A stretch of 64,000 nt of DNA, taken from IMG/VR virus record IMGVR_UViG_3300023257_000008, positions 62,001 to 126,000 of that record; one strand, given 5' to 3'. Positions within the stretch are counted from its first letter, which is position 1; each line of letters starts with the position of its first letter. Positions 59,610 through 64,000 of the stretch are shown in pieces. Both the position numbers and the translations under genes were made by a program. The notes below the pieces were generated by a model. The model was not told where the DNA came from. It worked only from the letters and a program-made list of their open reading frames with translations, and made no database searches. This DNA is from a virus.

Positions 59610-59915
59610 CTACCGGGTTACCCCCAGACGCTTGAGAGCCCTCAGGTTCATAGCACAACCACACGACCAGCAGTCCCACCCATCCCGAGCAAAACTTAGA
59701 AGGTACTGATTGCCCGGCTTCTCCTCAGTGTGGCCATAGTCCCGAGCGTAACCACCATCCTCAGTCAGTTCCGTGACCACCCCAAGGGTGTACCCCCACA
59801 GTGTAGGCACCAGCACAGGCATCCCCACCTCAAGGTCACTGTAGCTGATCAGGTGATGTTTGACCTGTCCCCCTTTAGGAAGCAAGGCAGCCCAGCCTTC
59901 TCCTCCGACGTCCAA
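59610..59915 (-). CDS. Unknown protein (about 70-101 aa, start uncertain)
   Basis: ISYSDLEVGMPVLVPTLWGY, then VVTELTEDGG and CWSCGC near the end. No ATG with a ribosome site precedes LISYSDLEVG; a TTG at 59915 overlaps the upstream gene by 67 nt, and the first ATG is at 59822. Confidence 0.5.
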   Translation of the reverse strand: MDVGGEGWAALLPKGGQVKHHLISYSDLEVGMPVLVPTLWGYTLGVVTELTEDGGYARDYGHTEEKPGNQYLLSFARDGWDCWSCGCAMNLRALKRLGVTR

Positions 59916-60055
59916 GGAACCTCAAGGTCTGGAGTCAGACCCTCAGGGAGCTTAAAGACCGCACCACCAATCCTCTCGTAACAGTAAAACTGGCTTACGC
60001 TCTTCCCGTCGTTACCCTTCACTACCGTCAGCGGTGTCATCACTGGAATCTTCAT
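59849..60055 (-). CDS. Unknown small protein (68 aa)
   Basis: GGAGGGAATGAG before the ATG at 60055. Reads MKIPVMTPLTVVKGND and GGAVFKLPEGLTPD. Co-transcribed with the gene after it. Confidence 0.55.
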   Translation of the reverse strand: MKIPVMTPLTVVKGNDGKSVSQFYCYERIGGAVFKLPEGLTPDLEVPWTSEEKAGLPCFLKGDRSNIT

Positions 60056-60065
60056 CTCATTCCCT

Positions 60066-60127
60066 CCATGCTCCCACCAGTCTACCCTAAGACAGCCCCC
60101 AAAGGGCGTCACCCTAGATTCTGTGGG
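60066..60127. repeat. 62-nt repeat, copy 1
   Basis: CCATGC...CCACCAGTCTACCC...CAGCCCCCAAAGG, ending CTAGATTCTGTGGG; matches 61101-61163 with few differences. Confidence 0.75.
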
Positions 60128-60214
60128 GCCAAAGAACCTTTTCCTTTTGTGATCCATCCCCAAAGATGTTATATGAGAAATGAAAACCTGCAGGCGTCTG
60201 TGAGGCGGTAGCAT

Positions 60215-60614
60215 ATGGGTGTGACGATCTCAGCACGACAGGAAAAGGCTCACCATTAGTCTCCTGAGACCCTCCCGTAAAACGAAAACCCAACTCTACG
60301 TCGTTACTAACCGTAAATGAGTTGGCGACCCATGTAGGGAGCCTTTTGTACCACCCCGAAGGGACGACCCACAGAATCTAGAGTATTGCCCCAGTCAAGT
60401 ACTATAGTACTTTGTCAGTACGGTTTATTTCTGCACCCCACACAGCGAAAGTACTGGACTCCCACAGAAGGCCAACCACAGAATCTAGACCACACAGCCT
60501 CAGTACTCCTGTCAAGACAATCCCAGATCTTTTCCTGATCACACCAGCGACTGTTTTGCTTGCTTTCCCCAAAGAAGCCTCCCACAGAATGTCCGAAAGT
60601 ACTGGACAAAGCAT
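60215..60614. repeat. Intergenic repeat cluster
   Basis: 400 nt with CCCACAGAATCTAG at 60368-60381, CCACAGAATCTAG at 60476-60488, CCCACAGAAT at 60581-60590, and many AGTACT words (60400-60420, 60450, 60598). Frames here read repeat sequence only, so no gene is called. Confidence 0.65.
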
Positions 60615-60950
60615 CTACCAGTCACCACTCGAAAAAGGAAGTCCCGCCACGCCAGCAGCCTCCTTGCAAATCACACCACACCCCTTACGAAGCTGAGCAC
60701 AGCGGTCACAATAGTAACGGTCAACCATGGAAGGTTTGCCACAACCCAAACAAGGACGACGATCCGGCTTCTGAAGCCCCATATGCCAATCCAGAAAGTC
60801 ATCCAAGTCATAAGCCAGCATGTTGCTAAAGAAACGAACGGAGTCCCAGCCCCGACGAATTGCCTCACGACGCATAGCCGCACGGTCAGTCCCATAAAGC
60901 GTTGCCGCCTCTAAAGTCGAGATGTAATCATCAGGTGACGCAATCCCCAT
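60615..60950 (-). CDS. Helix-turn-helix plus zinc-ribbon protein
   Basis: 111 aa from the ATG at 60950. Residues 8-55 (YISTLEAATLYGTDRAAMRR, then SVRFFSNMLAYDLDDFLDW) resemble excisionase/MerR-like HTH domains; CLGCGKPSMVDRYYCDRC is a zinc ribbon. A likely DNA-binding regulator beside the repeat cluster. Confidence 0.6.
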   Translation of the reverse strand: MGIASPDDYISTLEAATLYGTDRAAMRREAIRRGWDSVRFFSNMLAYDLDDFLDWHMGLQKPDRRPCLGCGKPSMVDRYYCDRCAQLRKGCGVICKEAAGVAGLPFSSGDW

Positions 60951-61314
60951 AGACAAACCCCCACAGCAAAATCACACACAGTAACTACTCAGAAACGCCC
61001 CCACATGAGCCACCGCAAAAAAAAGGCTCCCACCATGCTCCGACATGTCATTTTGTGTGCCCCCGAAAAGCAGGGGTCACCCACTAACGACGCCAAAATC
61101 CCATGCCCCCACCAGTCTACCCCAACACAGCCCCCAAAGGACGTCACACCTAGATTCTGTGGGTCTACAGGGACACACCCATAACGTTGCTCTCAGTTTA
61201 CCTGGGAGACGGAAGCTCTGCCAAGCCGAAAGTGGGCCATACCCGTGGGCCGTGACGTTCTATTTCTTTACGGAGCAGACCCAGACACCGACGAATCGTT
61301 TGCCTTCACCTAGA
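60951..61314. other. Transcribed spacer without gene; candidate leader or ncRNA
   Basis: Lies downstream (minus strand) of the promoter at 61315-61340. Contains only very short frames. Holds repeat copy 2 at 61101-61163 and a near-hairpin GTGACCCC...GGGGGCAC at about 61058-61082. Confidence 0.4.
61101..61163. repeat. 62-nt repeat, copy 2
   Basis: Partner of 60066-60127; also ends in CTAGATTCTGTGGG. Confidence 0.75.
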
Positions 61315-61340
61315 CTACTCTGTGGGTCGCTGAGATGATC
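61315..61340 (-). promoter_or_regulatory. GATCATC-N13-GAGTAG promoter-like element
   Basis: Exact match on the minus strand; spacer ends GACCCACA, the same letters that start the CCCACAGAATCTAG repeats. A repeat lies 15 nt further upstream (61355-61368). Confidence 0.75.
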
Positions 61341-61354
61341 CCCCACCGGGATAA

Positions 61355-61368
61355 CCCACAGAATCTAG
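61355..61368 (+). repeat. CCCACAGAATCTAG repeat
   Basis: Exact copy of the 14-mer, followed by CAGTCAAGTACT and GAAAGTACTGG words as at 60368. Confidence 0.7.
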
Positions 61369-61459
61369 GTCAGCACCCCACAGTCAAGTACTTTCCAGTA
61401 CTCTTTGCCCAGATCTTTTTGTGCAGATTACAACGAAAGTACTGGACTTTTCCAGTGCT

Positions 61460-62359
61460 CTAGTGAGCGTCCCGGTAATGATGAATCTCACGCCTAAGGT
61501 AAGCGTATGCCTTGGACATCGTAGCCGGGGACTCATCCAAGACAGCACCAGCATATTCCCAGGCCATGCCCTTGCCTCTTTTCAGCAAAGGCATGGCCTG
61601 TATCGCTAACTCACGTTGAGGATGGGGACGTAAAGAATCCATCAGGTCCAGCATCAACGACTCCTCAGATACATCAGACGGATCCGTCACCACGCCCACC
61701 AACGCACGGTCATCCCCCGCATCTACCGTTGTCAGCCCATCCTCAGTCCAACCAGGCAACCCCGCCTGCATCACACTACGATAACGTTGCGACCGCCTGT
61801 GGTAATTCGATAACACACACCGACAGACCATGTGAACGTAATGACCAAAGGACGCCACCCGAGCATCGAAGGGGCACTTGCCCTTGTTGCGGATGAGTAT
61901 CCCCTTGTAAACTTCCTGAAGAACATCCTCCGGCTCATAACGAGCCGCTCGCATCTTCCCAGAGAACCCCTTGTAGAGGAGCTTCGCTACCTCACGGCCA
62001 CGCACCGCCAAGTCAATACCCAGATTCTGTGGGTCACCCAACCGACGTACCGAAACAATGCCCGAAGGAGTTGACAAGCTCGACGGATCAATAGCCCAAC
62101 CACCCGGACCCAGAGCTTCTAGGATCGGTGACGAAGCACTCCTGCCTCTAGGGGTGTGACGCCCCGTCCGGAAGTAACGGTCCAGCGTCCAATGACGAGC
62201 CTCAGGATGACCCGTTACCATGATGAGTAGCTTGCGTGCCGAGTCGAACGTCTCAGCACCTGTAGGCCGCTCTAGTGTATAGATACGGCCACCCTCCGTC
62301 TCCCGTACTCGAACTTCATCACAACCATCATTCGACCGGGTGTAGAGAATCTGTGGCAT
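61460..62359 (-). CDS. ECF-like sigma factor
   Basis: 299 aa. Residues about 145-205 read YEPEDVLQEVYKGILIRNKG, then ASFGHYVHMVCRCVLSNYHRR: sigma region 2 with the EDxxQE core-binding helix and the hydrophobic -10 recognition helix ending in RR. Residues about 250-298 (DSLRPHPQRELAIQAMPLL, then WEYAGAVLDESPATMSKAYA) match region 4, a -35-binding HTH. No region 1.1 or 3. The N-terminal 130 aa are extra and unknown. ATG at 62359 follows TAGGAG, inside a CTAGATTCTGTAGG variant of the repeat. Predicted to redirect RNA polymerase to phage promoters. Confidence 0.8.
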   Translation of the reverse strand: MPQILYTRSNDGCDEVRVRETEGGRIYTLERPTGAETFDSARKLLIMVTGHPEARHWTLDRYFRTGRHTPRGRSASSPILEALGPGGWAIDPSSLSTPSGIVSVRRLGDPQNLGIDLAVRGREVAKLLYKGFSGKMRAARYEPEDVLQEVYKGILIRNKGKCPFDARVASFGHYVHMVCRCVLSNYHRRSQRYRSVMQAGLPGWTEDGLTTVDAGDDRALVGVVTDPSDVSEESLMLDLMDSLRPHPQRELAIQAMPLLKRGKGMAWEYAGAVLDESPATMSKAYAYLRREIHHYRDAH

Positions 62360-62837
62360 AAGCAACTCCTACAGAATCTAGATTTCAATTCGAGTCAAGC
62401 AATCTCTTTCTTCGTGCCGGTTTGACATTCGGGCCACCTAGCGTTACGCCCCCGACCTGACTGACGCTGCCATTCTCAGCGATCCCCAGTCTGGGGCCTC
62501 CCAACTTTCCTACTCCTTGGGCGTTGGGGTGTCAAGAAAACGGTGTGAAAAGGAGGGACTTTGCCGGTTTTTCCTCTATAACGATTGCCCGACCTATCAG
62601 GGACGGTTCCGGCTATCGCTGGAATTGTCAGGGATACGTCCCTATAAACCCCCATGTGGCCTTCAGTGGCTATTTCCGATCACTTTGTGGTTGTTGTCAT
62701 GTGGTCTTACGTTCTAGGGGATTGGGTACACTGGCTGTATATGCTTTTAGGGGATCCCACGTGGCCTTGTGTGGGCGTTTCTGGTCCTTCTGCGGGTTGT
62801 GTATCCTTATTGGGGTGAAGGGGCTTAGGTGGGGGGC
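62360..62837. other. Intergenic region, G/T-rich plus strand
   Basis: 480 nt. C-rich on the plus strand to about 62500, then G/T-rich. No ribosome sites with good frames. TACAGAATCTAG at 62370-62381. Possible control or origin region; nothing else seen. Confidence 0.45.
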
Positions 62838-63299
62838 TTAGGTGGGCTGGCTGGGGTGTTCTATTCCTAACGCCTTTTGTGTAGGTGGGTCTAACCGGAT
62901 GGTGTTGCTGTAGGGTGTGTCATAGTCCTCGTAGGCCCGCCATGGGCCTTCCCACTGCTGGTTTCCTATGGTCAGCGTGGCATTGAACTTTTCATTGACA
63001 TAGCTGGGCCATGTGCCGGGGCACAGACGTGTCCTCAGGTGGATGCGATGGTGGTCTCCGTCTTTACTCGTGGTATGACTCAGGACGGGGACATTGCGCC
63101 CCTGGGTCTTCAGCGTCCCGATCCTTGGGTTTGGGTAGGTTGTAACGACCGAGAGTCGGGGCAGGTCTTTGCCTTGGTCGATCCAGTTGATGTAGGGTCG
63201 CAGTTCGTCGTGGTAGGAGAGCCACCCCTCGTATCTGGTCAGCATCTTCCGGGCCATGTGCCAACCTTCCCAGTTGTCCCGGTAGGTGTTCTCCCACAC
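62838..63299 (-). CDS. Unknown protein (139-153 aa)
   Basis: Either GTG at 63299 or ATG at 63257; the latter has AAGGTTGG upstream. Reads YEGWLSYHDELRPYINWIDQ and WRAYEDYDTPYSNTIRLDPP; rich in Trp and Tyr. Follows the next gene by 8 nt. No family recognised. Confidence 0.55.
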   Translation of the reverse strand: MWENTYRDNWEGWHMARKMLTRYEGWLSYHDELRPYINWIDQGKDLPRLSVVTTYPNPRIGTLKTQGRNVPVLSHTTSKDGDHHRIHLRTRLCPGTWPSYVNEKFNATLTIGNQQWEGPWRAYEDYDTPYSNTIRLDPPTQKALGIEHPSQPT

Positions 63300-63307
63300 G
63301 ACGACTG

Positions 63308-64000
63308 CTACGGGGGCGTTTTCTTGATCGCTTTTGGGGTCCGGCGGCGATCATTCCAGAAGGCCATGAAGCCATTGGGGCCGTCCCAGGCTTCCTTGAA
63401 CGGCTTGTGTTCGCTCTTGATCCTGGGGAGATCTTCCAGATCGTGGGAGCAGCAGGCGCAGACGCTCCCTTGGAGATCCACGGTGCATTCCCAGATTGCC
63501 GTGGTATTCAGTCCCTGGATGTCCTTCAGCCATGCCTGATAGTCCCCCACCGCCCTTTTGACATCAATCTTGGTGGGCATCCTGGTAGATTCGTTCTCCC
63601 TGTCGTGTGCCACGTCGCTCGGGGTAGGCTCGGTCTCGGGATGCTCGGGTTCCGGCCATACCACCAGAAGGGCATGGAGGGCGTCGGTGGCCGTCATGAT
63701 CTTGGTCGTGACGCCTGCCTTGGTGAGCAGTTTGGACAGCAGTTCGTGGGTCTCCCCCCAGGTCTTGTTGATGGTGTCGGCCAACTTGCGGGGGTCGCTA
63801 GGGGGGAAGGTGCCAGGGCTGAGTGCTTGAAACACGGAGCGCAGGCACTGTTCCCACACGCCCATTGGTGTAACGGGAGTCTTCGGGATCTGGACCTTCT
63901 CGTGCCGGAGATTCCAGTAGGTGAGGAAGCCGAAATCGATGCCGTGCCACGCCGTGTGGAAGGCGTCGTCCGTTTTCGTAAACTGGTACAGGTCGGACAG
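63308..64000 (-). CDS. Unknown protein, 5' part beyond right edge
   Basis: The frame is open from 64000: FTKTDDAFHTAWHGIDFGFL, then WEQCLRSVFQALSP, a middle of acidic linker (PEHPETEPTPSD) and CACCSHDL. The ATG at 63865 is internal. No family recognised. Confidence 0.55.
   Translation of the reverse strand: MSDLYQFTKTDDAFHTAWHGIDFGFLTYWNLRHEKVQIPKTPVTPMGVWEQCLRSVFQALSPGTFPPSDPRKLADTINKTWGETHELLSKLLTKAGVTTKIMTATDALHALLVVWPEPEHPETEPTPSDVAHDRENESTRMPTKIDVKRAVGDYQAWLKDIQGLNTTAIWECTVDLQGSVCACCSHDLEDLPRIKSEHKPFKEAWDGPNGFMAFWNDRRRTPKAIKKTPP

Noticed and set aside
60402-60829. Overlapping 60-94-codon frames in the repeat cluster
   Set aside because: They translate repeats in several frames, have no start signals, and conflict with each other.
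62517-62841. Plus-strand frames of 66 and 105 codons
   Set aside because: G/T-rich stretch with no ribosome site; the longer frame is built of Gly/Leu/Cys/Arg from biased composition.
1-64000. tRNA or rRNA genes
   Set aside because: I saw no cloverleaf with a GGTTCRA-type T-arm in a fitting position; a covariance search was not possible here.

Overview
This window is a continuous stretch of a large tailed double-stranded DNA bacteriophage genome. No host chromosome genes, rRNA or tRNA are visible. The phage assignment rests on an rIIA/rIIB pair, tail-fibre and beta-helix tail-spike proteins, an endolysin, a phage DUF5131 protein, many tightly packed small ORFs with ATGA/TGATG overlaps, and good Shine-Dalgarno sites. 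The breadth of metabolic genes suggests a jumbo or near-jumbo phage. The host cannot be named from sequence. The RNA ligase resembles the Deinococcus Rnl5 type and TnpB-type elements are abundant, but neither is decisive.

Layout. 1-2.3 kb (-): edge of a PP2C-like phosphatase, three unknown genes and a vWA protein. 2.4-3.5 kb: free-standing homing endonuclease. 3.5-7.3 kb (-): NAD module pncA, nadE, a small zinc protein and pncB, which is the Preiss-Handler route without a visible nadD. 7.4-15 kb (+): methyltransferase, CoaB-like/aldolase fusion, alarmone-hydrolase-like HD protein, RNA ligase, rIIA and rIIB. 14.6-16.9 kb: HNH endonuclease plus tnpB cassette. 16.9-23.8 kb: virion adhesion genes, interrupted by a second tnpB, then endolysin. 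23.8-31 kb: adenine methylase, ParB-fold protein, divergent PurA and a second vWA protein. 31-42.6 kb: small accessory genes broken up by tnpB remnants, a ClpP-like gene cut by an IS607 remnant, and a full IS607-family element at about 40.28-42.62 kb. 42.6-62.4 kb: small orphan genes with long intergenic spaces full of repeats and hairpins, ending in an ECF-like sigma factor. 62.8-64 kb (-): two unknown genes, the last cut by the window edge.

Shared signals tie the window together. (1) A bipartite promoter-like element, GATCATC-N13-GAGTAG, lies 19-42 nt upstream of many start codons on both strands, and is often embedded in the 3' end of the preceding gene. A subset of sites keeps only the GAGTAG part. 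The sigma-like protein at 61.5-62.4 kb is a candidate partner, but that link is inference. (2) A short peptide, consensus (M)KLLTAxDYExxL, occurs at the N- or C-terminus of otherwise unrelated small proteins between 38.8 and 51.6 kb, and looks like a targeting or packaging tag. (3) A 14-mer, CCCACAGAATCTAG, recurs about a dozen times between 51 and 62.4 kb. (4) One IS607 family is present as an autonomous copy and as deletion derivatives without tnpA and with only the tnpB 3' end/omega-RNA region.

Functionally the phage seems equipped to rebuild NAD, adjust CoA-type, purine and alarmone pools, repair RNA, and methylate DNA. These fit takeover of the host and resistance to NAD-depleting or RNA-cleaving defences, but that role is inferred from gene content only.
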